From Paracoccus lichenicola (GTDB lineage: Bacteria > Pseudomonadota > Alphaproteobacteria > Rhodobacterales > Rhodobacteraceae), in contig NZ_WMBT01000001.1 of NCBI RefSeq assembly GCF_009708075.1, positions 310,001 to 374,000 of the forward strand: a stretch of DNA of 64,000 bases. Reading direction: 5' to 3'. A model generated the notes under the pieces. The model did not search any database. It was not told the origin of the DNA and saw only the letters and a list, made by a program, of their open reading frames with translations. Position numbers and translations under genes: made by a program. The number at the start of each line of letters is the position of its first letter. The first letter of the stretch is position 1. This document shows positions 1 to 9,212 of this stretch, one piece after another.

Positions 1-111
1 CTGGCGCTGAGCCGGGAACCGCAGGCTGCCGCAGCCTCCCTGCTGGAAGGGCGCGACCCCGCCCTGTGGGAGGCTCGGATCGAACCGCTGGCCACCCGCA
101 CCCACCAATGA
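1..111 (+). CDS. C-terminal end of an unidentified protein (partial)
   Basis: The first reading frame is open from base 1 to a TGA at 109-111 and encodes the last 36 residues of a protein whose start lies outside the window. The fragment is rich in Ala, Leu, Arg and Glu and has no motif I recognise. Only 23 bases separate it from the sulfate-binding protein gene, so it is probably the upstream member of the same operon and could be related to sulfur assimilation. That link rests on position alone. Confidence 0.5.
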   Translation: MALSREPQAAAASLLEGRDPALWEARIEPLATRTHQ

Positions 112-134
112 CGAATCGCTTCAGGAGACGTTAA

Positions 135-1124
135 ATGTTCGGATCGAATTCCAGCCGCATCGGCGCCCTGCTGTTGGGCCTGGCAGTCGCCGCCCCGGCC
201 AGCGCCGAAACGCTGCTGAACGTCAGCTATGACCCCACGCGGGAACTCTATCGCGACGTGAATGCGGCCTTTGCCGAGAAATGGGCCGCCGACGGACACG
301 AGGCCCCCACCATCGAGACCAGCCACGGCGGATCGGGCGCGCAGGCCCGCGCGGTGATCGACGGGCTGGCCGCGCAGGTGGTGACGCTGGCCCTGGCATC
401 CGACATCGACAAGATCGCCGAAGCCGGCAAGCTGCCCGCCGACTGGCAGGGCAAGCTGCCGCACAACTCCAGCCCCTATACCTCGACCATCGTGTTCCTG
501 GTGCGCGAAGGGAACCCCAAGGGCATCGCCGACTGGGGCGATCTGGTGAAAGAGGGGGTCGAGGTGATCACGCCGAACCCCAAGACCTCGGGCGGGGCGC
601 GGTGGAACTATCTCGCGGCCTGGGCCTGGGCGGAAAAGAACGGCCAGAACCCGCAGGACTTCGTGGGCCAGCTTTATACCCACGTCCCGGTGCTGGACAC
701 CGGCGCGCGGGGCGCCACCACCACCTTCGCGCAACGCGGCATCGGCGACGTGCTGCTGGCCTGGGAAAACGAGGCCTATCTAGCGCTCGAGGAAATCGGC
801 GAGGATCAGTTCGACATCGTCGTGCCCTCGGTCAGCGTCCTGGCCGAACCCCCGGTCGCGATTGTCGAGGGTAACATCGCCAATGACGCGCAGCGCGAAC
901 TGGCGACGGCTTATCTGGACTTCCTTTACTCCCCCGAAGGCCAGGCGCTGGCCTTCAAGCACTACTACCGTGCCTGGGATACCAGCGCCGCCGATCCTGC
1001 GGACGTGGCCCGCTTTCCCAAGCTGGATCTGGTCAGCATTCAGGATTTCGGCGGCTGGAAGAAGGTGCAGCCCGAACATTTTGGTGACGGCGGCATCTTC
1101 GACCAGATCTACGTGGCCAAGTGA
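135..1124 (+). CDS. cysP: Sulfate ABC transporter periplasmic sulfate-binding protein
   Basis: This 329-residue protein should capture sulfate (or thiosulfate) in the periplasm and hand it to the CysT/CysW channel. An N-terminal signal peptide of about 24 residues ends at ASA-E. The mature N-terminus carries the family motif [11 protein letters not shown], and a further ligand-loop signature, [16 protein letters not shown], follows near residues 63-78. The length matches Sbp/CysP proteins. An AGGAGA ribosome site lies 7 bases before the ATG. The gene heads a cysP-cysT-cysW-cysA operon. Whether the ligand is sulfate or thiosulfate cannot be decided from sequence, so sbp would be an equally valid symbol. 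Confidence 0.93.
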   Translation: MFGSNSSRIGALLLGLAVAAPASAETLLNVSYDPTRELYRDVNAAFAEKWAADGHEAPTIETSHGGSGAQARAVIDGLAAQVVTLALASDIDKIAEAGKLPADWQGKLPHNSSPYTSTIVFLVREGNPKGIADWGDLVKEGVEVITPNPKTSGGARWNYLAAWAWAEKNGQNPQDFVGQLYTHVPVLDTGARGATTTFAQRGIGDVLLAWENEAYLALEEIGEDQFDIVVPSVSVLAEPPVAIVEGNIANDAQRELATAYLDFLYSPEGQALAFKHYYRAWDTSAADPADVARFPKLDLVSIQDFGGWKKVQPEHFGDGGIFDQIYVAK

Positions 1125-1126
1125 CC

Positions 1127-1966
1127 ATGACCGCGCGTCCCCTGGTCCACAAGACGGCGATGCCCGGCCTCGGCCTGTCGGCGGGCATCACGCTGGCGAT
1201 GCTGTCCATCGTCGTGCTGCTGCCCATCGGCGCCCTTCTGATGAAGGGCGCCAGTTTCGGCCTGTCGAATGTCCTCGAGGTGGTGGGGCGCGAGCGCGTC
1301 ATGGCCTCGCTGATCCTGTCCTTCAAGCTGGCGCTGCTGGCGGCCTTGTTCAACCTGGTCTTCGGCGTGCTGCTGGCTTGGGTGCTGGTCCGCTATCGCT
1401 TTCCCGGCAAGCGGTTGCTGGACGCCGCCGTGGACCTGCCCTTCGCCCTGCCGACCGCCGTGGCGGGCATTGCGCTGACCGCGCTGTATGCGCCGAACGG
1501 GACCTTCGGCAGCCTGGCCGTGCAACTGGGCGTCAAGATCGCCTATACCCAGGCGGGCATCTTCATCGCCCTGGTCTTCGTGGGCCTGCCCTTCGTCACC
1601 CGCACCGTCCAGCCGGTGATCGAGGAAATCGACCGCGAGGTCGAGGAAGCTTCCGCCACCCTGGGCGCGTCCCGCCTCTACACCCTGCGCCACGTGATCC
1701 TGCCCATGCTGACGCCCGCCGCGCTGACCGGGTTCGCCCTGGCCCTGGCCCGGGCGGTCGGCGAATACGGGTCGGTCATCTTCATCGCGGGCAACATCCC
1801 CCTGCGCACGGAAATCGCGCCCCTGCTGATCGTGATCCAGCTCGAGGAGTTCAACTATGACGCCGCCGCCGCCATCGGCATCGCCATGCTGGTGATTTCC
1901 TTCGCCATGCTGCTGGCGATCAACCTGATCCAGATCGTCAGCCGAAGGAAGATGGGCCATGTCTGA
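1127..1966 (+). CDS. cysT: Sulfate ABC transporter permease CysT (CysU)
   Basis: This 279-residue inner-membrane permease forms one half of the sulfate channel with CysW. It has about six hydrophobic segments. The EAA-type coupling loop reads EEIDREVEEASATLGASRLYTL, followed by the conserved LARAVGEYGSVIFIAGN segment near the C-terminus. The ATG at 1127 sits 2 bases after the cysP stop. A GTG at 1121 in the same frame is possible but would overlap cysP. The gene overlaps cysW by 8 bases, which suggests translational coupling. Confidence 0.93.
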   Translation: MTARPLVHKTAMPGLGLSAGITLAMLSIVVLLPIGALLMKGASFGLSNVLEVVGRERVMASLILSFKLALLAALFNLVFGVLLAWVLVRYRFPGKRLLDAAVDLPFALPTAVAGIALTALYAPNGTFGSLAVQLGVKIAYTQAGIFIALVFVGLPFVTRTVQPVIEEIDREVEEASATLGASRLYTLRHVILPMLTPAALTGFALALARAVGEYGSVIFIAGNIPLRTEIAPLLIVIQLEEFNYDAAAAIGIAMLVISFAMLLAINLIQIVSRRKMGHV

Positions 1967-2822
1967 CACCACCCTGCCCACGTTCCGCACCGCGACCGAG
2001 GAAGCCCCCCTGCTGCGCGCGGCCCTGATCGGCATCGCCGTCGCGGGCCTGGCCGTGCTGGTCTTCGCCCCCCTGGCCGTCGTCTTTGCCGAGGCGCTGA
2101 AGGACGGCTGGCTGGCCGCCGTCGAAAGCTTGGGCAACCGCGATGCCCGGTCGGCGATCCATCTGACGCTGCTGATCACCGCCATCGCCGTGCCCGCGAA
2201 CGCCGCCTTCGGCATCGCGGCGGCCTGGTTCATCACCAAGTTCGATTTCCGCGGCAAGGCCTTCCTGATCACCTTGATCGACCTGCCGTTTTCGGTCAGC
2301 CCGGTCGTTGCGGGCCTTTGCATCGTGCTGCTGTTCGGGGCCAACTCCGCCCTCGGCGGCTGGCTGATCGCGCATGGCTGGCCCATCGTCTTCGCCATCC
2401 CCGGCATCGTGCTGGCGACGATCTTCGTGACCTTCCCCTTTGTCGCGCGAGAGCTGATCCCCGTGATGATCGAACAGGGCCGGGCCGAGGAGGAAGCGGC
2501 CCTGACCCTTGGCGCCTCCGGCTGGCGGACCTTCTGGACCGTGACCCTGCCCAACATCCGCTGGGCGCTGCTGTACGGCACGCTGCTGTGCACCGCCCGC
2601 GCAATGGGCGAATTCGGCGCGGTCGCGGTCGTGTCGGGCAAGATCCGCGGCCAGACCGCCACCATGCCGATCACCATCGAGATGCTGTACAACGAATACC
2701 TGTCTGTCGCGGCCTTCAGCATGGCCGCGCTGCTGACGGCGCTCGCGCTTGTCACCCTGTGCCTCAAGACCCTGCTGGAGCTGCGTCACGCCGACCAGCT
2801 TGCCGCCATCCGCCGCCACTGA
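1959..2822 (+). CDS. cysW: Sulfate ABC transporter permease CysW
   Basis: This 287-residue second permease subunit pairs with CysT. It shows the family pattern of six membrane segments, the coupling loop ([20 protein letters not shown]) and the late segment [19 protein letters not shown], which is typical of CysW. Its start overlaps the last 8 bases of cysT, and cysA follows 11 bases after its stop. It works at the inner membrane with the CysA ATPase to import sulfate for cysteine synthesis. Confidence 0.93.
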   Translation: MSDTTLPTFRTATEEAPLLRAALIGIAVAGLAVLVFAPLAVVFAEALKDGWLAAVESLGNRDARSAIHLTLLITAIAVPANAAFGIAAAWFITKFDFRGKAFLITLIDLPFSVSPVVAGLCIVLLFGANSALGGWLIAHGWPIVFAIPGIVLATIFVTFPFVARELIPVMIEQGRAEEEAALTLGASGWRTFWTVTLPNIRWALLYGTLLCTARAMGEFGAVAVVSGKIRGQTATMPITIEMLYNEYLSVAAFSMAALLTALALVTLCLKTLLELRHADQLAAIRRH

Positions 2823-2833
2823 AGGGACCGATC

Positions 2834-3553
2834 ATGCATATCGACATCGACGAAATCGCCAAGACCTTCGGCGGCACCACCGCGCTGTTGCCGGTGTCGC
2901 TGAACATCCCCTCGGGCGCGCTCGTGGCCCTGCTGGGGCCGTCCGGTTCGGGCAAGACCACGCTGCTGCGCATCCTGGGCGGGTTGGAATTCCCGACCTC
3001 GGGGCGCGTCCTGTTCAACGGCCAGGACGCGACCGGCCTGACGGTGCAGGAACGCCGCGCGGGCTTCGTGTTCCAAAGCTATGCGCTGTTCCGGCACATG
3101 ACGGTGTTCGACAACATCGCCTATGGCCTGCGCGCCCGCCCGCGCGGCCAGCGCCCCCCCAAGGCCGAGATCGCCCGGCGCGTGACCAAGCTTCTGGATC
3201 TGATCCAGCTGCCGGAAATCGCCACCCGCTATCCGACGCAACTGTCCGGCGGCCAGCGTCAGCGCGTGGCCCTGGCCCGCGCCCTTGCCATCGAACCCCG
3301 GATGCTGCTGCTGGACGAACCCTTCGGCGCGCTGGACGCGAAGGTGCGCAAGGAACTGCGCCAGGGCCTGCGCGACATCCATGACGAAACCGGGCTGACC
3401 ACGGTGTTCGTCACGCATGACCAGGACGAGGCGATGGAACTGGCCGATCTGGTGGTGGTCATGTCGATGGGCCGGATCGAACAGATCGGCAAGCCGCAGG
3501 ACATCCGTGCCAAGCCCGCGACCCCCTTCGTGCGCGACTTCATCAGCGCATAA
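2834..3553 (+). CDS. cysA: Sulfate ABC transporter ATP-binding protein CysA, short form
   Basis: This ATPase energises the CysT/CysW channel. The nucleotide-binding domain is complete: Walker [10 protein letters not shown] at residues 35-43, Q-loop FQSYALF, signature LSGGQRQR, Walker B LLLDEP and H-loop VTHDQ. The protein is only 239 residues and stops just after the DFISA segment, whereas typical CysA proteins of about 340-365 residues carry an added C-terminal TOBE-type regulatory domain. The stop is followed 4 bases later by the convergent recN stop, so no coding room for that domain remains. Start ATG 2834 lies after GAAGGGA. Confidence 0.92.
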   Translation: MHIDIDEIAKTFGGTTALLPVSLNIPSGALVALLGPSGSGKTTLLRILGGLEFPTSGRVLFNGQDATGLTVQERRAGFVFQSYALFRHMTVFDNIAYGLRARPRGQRPPKAEIARRVTKLLDLIQLPEIATRYPTQLSGGQRQRVALARALAIEPRMLLLDEPFGALDAKVRKELRQGLRDIHDETGLTTVFVTHDQDEAMELADLVVVMSMGRIEQIGKPQDIRAKPATPFVRDFISA

Positions 3554-3557
3554 GGGG

Positions 3558-5204
3558 TCAGCCCTGCAACAGCGCCCGCGCCGCCCCCGTGGCGGCGTCG
3601 GTGATCCGGTCGCCCGACAGCATCCGGGCGATCTCCTCGACCCGCTCGGGCGCGGACAGCGCCGCCACGGTCGAGGTGGTCATGTCGTCATGGACCGACT
3701 TCGACACCCGGAAATGATTGGTCCCAAGCGCCGCGACCTGCGGCGAATGGGTGACGACCAGAACCTGCGCATCCTCGGACAGGCGCTTGAGCCGCCGCCC
3801 CACGGCATCGGCAGTGGCCCCGCCCACGCCCCGGTCGATCTCGTCGAAGATCAGCACCAGGGCGTCGTTGCCCCGCGCCAGGCAGACCTTCAGCGCCAGC
3901 AGGAACCGCGAGAGTTCCCCGCCGGATGCGATCTTGTCCAGGGGCCCCGAAGGCGCGCCGGGGTTGGTGGCGACGGTGAAGGCCACGTCGTCGCGCCCGT
4001 CAGGGCCGGGTTCGCCGGACGTGACAAGCGTCCGGAACACCGCGCGTTCCATCTTCAACGGCGCCAGTTCGGCGGTGACGGCGCGGTCCAGGGCAATGGC
4101 GGCATCCGTCCGCGCCCGCGTCACTTCCTCGGCCTCGGCGTCATAGCGGGCCTCGGCGTCCTCGACCTGCCGGCGCAGGGCGGCGATCTGCGCCTCGCCC
4201 GCGTCGATCCGGCCCAACCGGTCACGCAACTCGTCCGCCAGCCCCGCCAGGTCGTCGGCCAGCACGTTGTGCTTGCGGGCAAGCGCGCGCAGGGCGAACA
4301 GCCGTTCCTCGGTCGCCTCCAGCTGGGACGGATCCACATCGAGCGCCGACAGCGCGTCCTCGACCCCCCGATGCGCCTCGCCCAGTTCCACCAGCGCGCG
4401 GGACAGCGCGGCCAGGGGTTCGTCCAGCCGCCCCTCGGCGCGGTCAGAGGCGCCTTCCAGCCAACGGGTCGCGTCCAGCATCGCGCCCTCGGCCCCGTCG
4501 CCGCCCAGCATCTTCAGCGCGCGGGCCACGTCCTCGCGGATGCGGATGGCGCCCTGCATGGCGCGGCGGCGGGTGTCCAGCGTGGCTTCCTCGCCCGCTT
4601 CGGGCATCAGGTCGTCCAGTTCCTTGACGGCGTGGCGCAGGAAATCCTCCTCGGCGCGCGCGGCGGTCAGGCGGGCTTCGGCCTCGTCCAGGTCACGGCG
4701 GGCGGTGCGGCGGGCCGTCCATGCGGCGCGCACCGCCGTCAGGTCGGTGCCACCGAAGGCATCCAGCAGGGCACGGTGGCCGCGCGGGTTCAGCAACCCG
4801 CGGTCGTCATGCTGGCCGTGCAGTTCGACCAGCGTGTCCGACAACTGCCGCAGCACCTCGCCCGAGACACGGCGGTCGTTGACAAAGCCGGTCTTGCGCC
4901 CGTCGCCCCCGTTCACGCGGCGCAGGATCAATTCGTCGTCCTCAAGCTCGATCCCCGCATCGGCCAGCACGGCGCGGGCCGGATGGCCAGGGGGCAGGTC
5001 GAAGACCGCCGTCACCTCGCCCTGGGCCGCGCCCTGGCGGACCAGGTCGGCCCGACCGCGCCAGCCCAGCACGAAGCCCAGGCAGTCCAGCAGGATCGAC
5101 TTGCCCGCCCCGGTTTCCCCGGTCAGCACGTTCAGTCCCGGACCGAAGGCCAGCGACAGCCGGTCGATCAGCAGCATGTTCCGAATGTCCAGCGATCGCA
5201 GCAT
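3558..5204 (-). CDS. recN: DNA repair protein RecN
   Basis: This 548-residue SMC-like ATPase acts in recombinational repair of double-strand breaks. The N-terminus begins MLRSLDIRNMLLIDRL and carries Walker A GETGAGKS near residues 30-37. The middle is a long Ala/Glu/Arg-rich coiled coil (about 155-360). The C-terminal ATPase half has the signature SGGELSRFLLALK and Walker B VLIFDEIDRGVGG. The length matches the family. It is the last gene of the minus-strand bamD-recN pair, with a palindromic repeat lying in the 36-base gap just upstream of its start. Confidence 0.95.
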   Translation of the reverse strand: MLRSLDIRNMLLIDRLSLAFGPGLNVLTGETGAGKSILLDCLGFVLGWRGRADLVRQGAAQGEVTAVFDLPPGHPARAVLADAGIELEDDELILRRVNGGDGRKTGFVNDRRVSGEVLRQLSDTLVELHGQHDDRGLLNPRGHRALLDAFGGTDLTAVRAAWTARRTARRDLDEAEARLTAARAEEDFLRHAVKELDDLMPEAGEEATLDTRRRAMQGAIRIREDVARALKMLGGDGAEGAMLDATRWLEGASDRAEGRLDEPLAALSRALVELGEAHRGVEDALSALDVDPSQLEATEERLFALRALARKHNVLADDLAGLADELRDRLGRIDAGEAQIAALRRQVEDAEARYDAEAEEVTRARTDAAIALDRAVTAELAPLKMERAVFRTLVTSGEPGPDGRDDVAFTVATNPGAPSGPLDKIASGGELSRFLLALKVCLARGNDALVLIFDEIDRGVGGATADAVGRRLKRLSEDAQVLVVTHSPQVAALGTNHFRVSKSVHDDMTTSTVAALSAPERVEEIARMLSGDRITDAATGAARALLQG

Positions 5205-5215
5205 GGATAAACCCC

Positions 5216-5239
5216 CGTAGGGTGGGGTTTCACCCCACC
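5216..5239. repeat. Intergenic palindromic repeat, GTAGGGTG family (copy 1)
   Basis: The 24-base element reads CGTAGGG followed by a perfect 8-base inverted repeat (GGTGGGGT at 5221-5228, ACCCCACC at 5232-5239). Related elements occur at 27454, 46618, 46656, 59706 and 59752, always between genes. Here it falls between bamD and recN and would form a hairpin just before the recN ribosome site. Confidence 0.75.
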
Positions 5240-5240
5240 G

Positions 5241-6092
5241 TCACAGCCACCGGCCCTGGATCATCTGGCGATACACGTTCATCAGCCAGTTGTCGCCGCG
5301 CGCCTCGGGCGCAAGTCCGCGTCCGCGCAACTGGCTGTAGGCATCCTGATAGAAGGGCGAGGACCGGAAGTTGTGGCCCAGGATCGCCCCCGCCGTCTGC
5401 GCCTCGTCCGTCAGGCCAAGCGCCAGATAAGCCTCGACCAGGCGCAGCAGCGCCTCGGGCGTCTGGCCGGTGGTCTGGAATTCCTCGACCACGACGCGGA
5501 AGCGGTTGATCGCGGCGCTGTAATGCCCCTTCTTGAGGTAATAGCGCCCGATCTCCATTTCCTTGGCGGCCAGGTGGTCGAAAGCCAGGTCGAACTTCAG
5601 GATCGCGCTGCGGGCGTATTCGCTGTCGGGATATTGCTCGATCACCGTGCGCAGCGATTGCAGCGCCTGGAAGGTCAGGCCCTGGTCGCGGCCCACCTCG
5701 TCGATCTGGTCGTAATAGGACAAGGCCAGCAGATATTGCGCATAGGCCGCGTCCTCGTCGCCCGGATAGGTGTCGATGAACCGCTGCGCCGCGCTGCGCG
5801 CTTCTTCGTAATTCTGGGCGCGGTGGTTGGAATAGGCCTGCATGATCAGCGCGCGCTTGGCCCATTCGGAATAGGGATACAGCCGCTCCACCTCCGAGAA
5901 GTAGATGACCGCATCCTCGGGCCTGCGGCTGTTTTCCAGCTCGAATTCGCCGCGCTTGTAGATTTCCTCGGCGGTGAAGCGGTCCAGGTTCTTCGTGTCG
6001 GCGCCAGAGGATCCACGGCCCCCGCAGCCGGTCAGCACCAGGCCCGCCAGAACCGCCGCCATCATGGAAGCCGAGATTTTCGAGCGCGCCAT
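5241..6092 (-). CDS. bamD: Outer-membrane assembly lipoprotein BamD (ComL)
   Basis: This BAM-complex lipoprotein helps BamA insert beta-barrel proteins into the outer membrane. A lipoprotein signal ends in the lipobox LTGC, giving lipidated Cys23 from this ATG. Five TPR-like repeats follow, including the recognisable YFSEVERLYPYSEWAKRA and TVIEQYPDSEYARSA segments. The length of 283 residues is typical. A GTG two codons upstream (6098) is an alternative start. The gene lies between lpxC and recN on the minus strand, an order common in alphaproteobacteria. Confidence 0.92.
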   Translation of the reverse strand: MARSKISASMMAAVLAGLVLTGCGGRGSSGADTKNLDRFTAEEIYKRGEFELENSRRPEDAVIYFSEVERLYPYSEWAKRALIMQAYSNHRAQNYEEARSAAQRFIDTYPGDEDAAYAQYLLALSYYDQIDEVGRDQGLTFQALQSLRTVIEQYPDSEYARSAILKFDLAFDHLAAKEMEIGRYYLKKGHYSAAINRFRVVVEEFQTTGQTPEALLRLVEAYLALGLTDEAQTAGAILGHNFRSSPFYQDAYSQLRGRGLAPEARGDNWLMNVYRQMIQGRWL

Positions 6093-6245
6093 CTTCACCC
6101 TGCCTAAGACTTCTTCCTTGCAGCAAACCCCTTCGGGCCGCGCTGCCCGGACCCTCTAACACAGAACATCAGGGGGCGCAAAATGGCAATCCGTTGAATT
6201 CAACGTGCGTTTTATGGAACATATCCCGCGCCGCGAAAGGCCGCC

Positions 6246-7175
6246 TCAGGCGGCGGCCCAATCGGTCGCCACAAGGTCATAGGCCGCGACCCCCGCACCC
6301 GGCAGGCGGTCCTCCAGCGCGGGCGAGCAGGTCTCCCACTGCCAGGCCGCCGGATCGGCGAACAAGGCGCGCAGCAGCCGGTTGGTCATCGCATGGCCCG
6401 CGCGGTGCCCGGTATAGCGCGCCAGCAGAGGCGCCCCGGCCAGCGCCAGATCGCCCATGGCGTCCAGCATCTTGTGGCGCACGGCCTCGTCCCGGTGGCG
6501 CAGACCGCCGGGCGACAGGACCCGCGCGCCGTCCACGACCACGGCGTTCAGATAGGTGCCGCCAAGCGCCAGCCCGTTCCGGCGCATCGCGTCCACGTCC
6601 GCCTGGCGGCAGAAGGTGCGGCTGTCGGCCAGTTCGCGCAGGAAGGCGCCGTTGGCCATGTCCAGCCGCTTTTCCTGACGGCCGATGGCCGCATCCGTGA
6701 AGTCGATCTGAAAGTCGATCTCCAGGTGATCGGCCGGGGCCAGGCGGGCAAAGGCCTCTCCCTCGCGCACCTCGACCGGGCGCAGCACGCGGATGGCGCG
6801 CAGGGGCGCCGCTTGCATCGCGATGCCCGCGCGCAGGATGCCCCGCACGAAGGGCGCGGCGGACCCGTCCAGGATCGGAACCTCGGGACCATCGACGATC
6901 ACCAGGGCGTTGTGGATCCCCGTGCCCGCCAGCGCGGCCATCACATGCTCGACCGTGGACAGCGTCGTGCCCTGGCCGTCATCCATCAGCGTGCACAGCT
7001 TCGAGGGCGTCACATGGTCCCAGCGGGCCGGAATCTCCACGGCGGGCGTCAGGTCGCTGCGGCGAAAGACGATGCCATGGCCTGCGGGCGCGGGATGGAT
7101 CTCCAGCCGCGCCGGGGCGCCGGAATGCAGCCCCACGCCCCCAAAGGTCACCATCTTCTTCAACGTCGCCTGCAT
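6246..7175 (-). CDS. lpxC: UDP-3-O-acyl-N-acetylglucosamine deacetylase LpxC
   Basis: LpxC is the zinc enzyme that carries out the committed step of lipid A synthesis. The start MQATLKKMVTFGGVGLHSG is characteristic, with the metal/substrate His in VGLHSG. The second half has the zinc motif HKMLDAMGDLALAG and the catalytic TGHRAGHAMTN. The length of 309 residues is usual. It sits downstream of ftsZ, but a strong terminator separates the two (7348-7372), so it probably has its own promoter within 7176-7345. Confidence 0.96.
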   Translation of the reverse strand: MQATLKKMVTFGGVGLHSGAPARLEIHPAPAGHGIVFRRSDLTPAVEIPARWDHVTPSKLCTLMDDGQGTTLSTVEHVMAALAGTGIHNALVIVDGPEVPILDGSAAPFVRGILRAGIAMQAAPLRAIRVLRPVEVREGEAFARLAPADHLEIDFQIDFTDAAIGRQEKRLDMANGAFLRELADSRTFCRQADVDAMRRNGLALGGTYLNAVVVDGARVLSPGGLRHRDEAVRHKMLDAMGDLALAGAPLLARYTGHRAGHAMTNRLLRALFADPAAWQWETCSPALEDRLPGAGVAAYDLVATDWAAA

Positions 7176-7347
7176 GGCTTCCTGCCTTCTTCCTGGACCG
7201 GAACGACATCGTCCACCGGTTCAACGAAGCACCTAGGGCCAGGGTGCCGATCCTTCAACTAACGTTTTGTGACGGCATGAAACAATCGCCGGGCCGGTGC
7301 TGCGGCAAGGGGGTTGGAAGGGCTGAAAACCTTGAGGATGCAAAAGA

Positions 7348-7376
7348 AAAAGGCCGCGTGGCGCGGCCTTTTCCCC
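7348..7376 (-). terminator. Intrinsic terminator after ftsZ
   Basis: An 11-base inverted repeat (7348-7358 with 7362-7372, AAAAGGCCGCG / CGCGGCCTTTT) has a 3-base loop. Read on the minus strand, the hairpin is followed by a T-rich run (TTTTTCTTTT), as expected for a rho-independent terminator of the ftsQAZ transcript. It lies 20 bases beyond the ftsZ stop. Confidence 0.85.
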
Positions 7377-7395
7377 GGTCAGAGATGTGACCTCC

Positions 7396-8991
7396 TCAGT
7401 TCGCCTGGCGGCGCAGGAAGGCGGGAATTTCGACATTGTCCTGGCCCGCATCGGGGCTGGCCAGATCGTCGAAATCGGTTTCCTGCTGGCGGGCGCGGAC
7501 GGCCACGCGTTCGTTCACCCGTTCCGAGATCGAGGCCGCCGGAGGCTTCGGCGCCGAGGCGTCATGTCCCGCCATCCGTTCCAACATGCGGCCAAGACCG
7601 GCCATGCGGCTGTGGGGGCGGGCAGGCTCGGCCGGTTGCGGGGCGGGCTGCTGGTTGCGTTCGCCCTTGTGTTCGACCGCGCGGCGCAGACGCTCCAGCG
7701 TCTCGGGCGAGGCCTGGCCGCGCGAAGCGGCGCCCTGCGGGGCGCGCGGGGCGATGAAGCCCGCATCCTCCCGGACGTTCAGCATCGCCGGCTGCGCGGG
7801 TTCCCTGCGCTGATAGGCCGGGGCCGGCATGTCGTCCTCGACCCGCGCCGGGGCGGCGGGCGCCGGCGCGGCCGGACGGGTTTCGGCCAGGGGCGGGGCG
7901 ACGCGCCGGGGCGGCAGGTCGTCCTGCTGCTGGGGCGCGGCTTCGGCCTTTTGCGAAACGGAAGGATGCTGGGTCAGCGGCTCGGCCATGGTGCGGCGGG
8001 GGGCCGGGACTTCGGCCGCGGCGGCGCTGGCGTCGATGCCGGTGGCCACGACCGACACGCGGATCGAACCGTCCATGTCCGGGTCCAGCGTGGAACCCAC
8101 GATGATGTTGGCGTCGCTGTCCACCTTGTCGCGGATGACGTTCGCGGCCTCGTCCAGCTCGAACAGGGTCATGTCGTAGCCGCCGGTGATGTTGATCAGC
8201 ACGCCCTTGGCGCCGTTCAGGCTGATCTCGTCCAGAAGCGGGTTGGCGATGGCGCGCTCGGCGGCTTCCTGGGCGCGGTTCTCGCCCGAGGCCTCGCCGG
8301 TGCCCATCATGGCCTTGCCCATCTCGTCCATCACGGCGCGCACGTCGGCGAAGTCGAGGTTGATCAGGCCCGGACGCACCATCAGGTCGGTCACGCCCTT
8401 GACGCCCTGGTACAGCACGTCGTCGGCCAGGGCGAAGGCTTCGGTGAAGGTGGTCTTTTCGTTGGCAAGGCGGAACAGGTTCTGGTTCGGGATGATGATC
8501 AGCGTGTCCACGACCTTCTGCAGGGCCTCGACGCCCTCTTCGGCCTGGCGCATCCGCTTGGTGCCCTCGAACTGGAAGGGCTTGGTCACGACGCCGACGG
8601 TCAGGATCCCCATCTCGCGCGCGGCCTGGGCGATGATCGGGGCGGCGCCGGTGCCGGTGCCGCCGCCCATGCCGGCGGTGATGAAGCACATGTGGGCGCC
8701 CATCAGGTGATCGACGATGTCCTCGATGGTTTCCTCGGCGGCCTTGGCGCCGATCGAGGGCTTGGCGCCCGCGCCCAGGCCTTCGGTCACTTTCGGACCC
8801 ATCTGGATGCGGCTGGTGGCACGGGACCCGGCAAGAGCCTGCGCGTCGGTGTTGGCAACCACGAACTCGACGCCGTCGAGCTTCTTCTCGATCATGTTGT
8901 TGACCGCGTTGCCGCCCGCGCCACCGACCCCAAAGACGGTGATCCGGGGCTTCAGTTCGTCCTCGTCGTTCATCATCAGATTGAGGTTCAT
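7396..8991 (-). CDS. ftsZ: Cell division protein FtsZ
   Basis: This tubulin-like GTPase forms the division ring. The GTP-binding core has [15 protein letters not shown], the tubulin signature [12 protein letters not shown] and the [11 protein letters not shown]7 region. A long Ala/Pro/Arg/Glu-rich variable linker (about residues 325-510) leads to the conserved C-terminal tail [14 protein letters not shown], which binds FtsA and other partners. The ATG at 8991 ([16 protein letters not shown]) fits the family start. The open frame extends 24 codons further upstream but without family similarity. The 531-residue length reflects the long linker usual in alphaproteobacteria. Confidence 0.97.
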   Translation of the reverse strand: MNLNLMMNDEDELKPRITVFGVGGAGGNAVNNMIEKKLDGVEFVVANTDAQALAGSRATSRIQMGPKVTEGLGAGAKPSIGAKAAEETIEDIVDHLMGAHMCFITAGMGGGTGTGAAPIIAQAAREMGILTVGVVTKPFQFEGTKRMRQAEEGVEALQKVVDTLIIIPNQNLFRLANEKTTFTEAFALADDVLYQGVKGVTDLMVRPGLINLDFADVRAVMDEMGKAMMGTGEASGENRAQEAAERAIANPLLDEISLNGAKGVLINITGGYDMTLFELDEAANVIRDKVDSDANIIVGSTLDPDMDGSIRVSVVATGIDASAAAAEVPAPRRTMAEPLTQHPSVSQKAEAAPQQQDDLPPRRVAPPLAETRPAAPAPAAPARVEDDMPAPAYQRREPAQPAMLNVREDAGFIAPRAPQGAASRGQASPETLERLRRAVEHKGERNQQPAPQPAEPARPHSRMAGLGRMLERMAGHDASAPKPPAASISERVNERVAVRARQQETDFDDLASPDAGQDNVEIPAFLRRQAN

Positions 8992-9212
8992 GATTCCGCC
9001 TGTTTTTGCTATGTCGATCGGGTCATGACCTGCCGCCCGTCGAATCCCTCGTGCCAGTCTCAATCCTAGCGGGCAGCCGGTGTTCCGTCACTTAAAAAAC
9101 ACGCAAAAACCGCAAAATCTGGCCGTATTCGCAGGTGATTTCGGCGGTATCTTGCCAATGCGACAGCATGTGGTGGCCCTGCCCGGGTCACCACATATTT
9201 GCCCTCAAGGAC
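8992..9212 (-). promoter_or_regulatory. ftsA-ftsZ intergenic leader with an inverted repeat
   Basis: This 221-base gap is unusually A/T-rich for the region (CTTAAAAAACACGCAAAAACC near 9090). It holds a perfect 8-base inverted repeat, ATGTGGTG (9168-9175) with CACCACAT (9189-9196), just after the ftsA stop. A separate ftsZ promoter is likely here, as in other bacteria, but I cannot pick convincing -35/-10 boxes. Confidence 0.4.

Noticed and set aside
3417..5210. A 597-codon plus-strand frame across recN
   Set aside because: Shadow of recN, whose ATPase motifs are intact on the minus strand.
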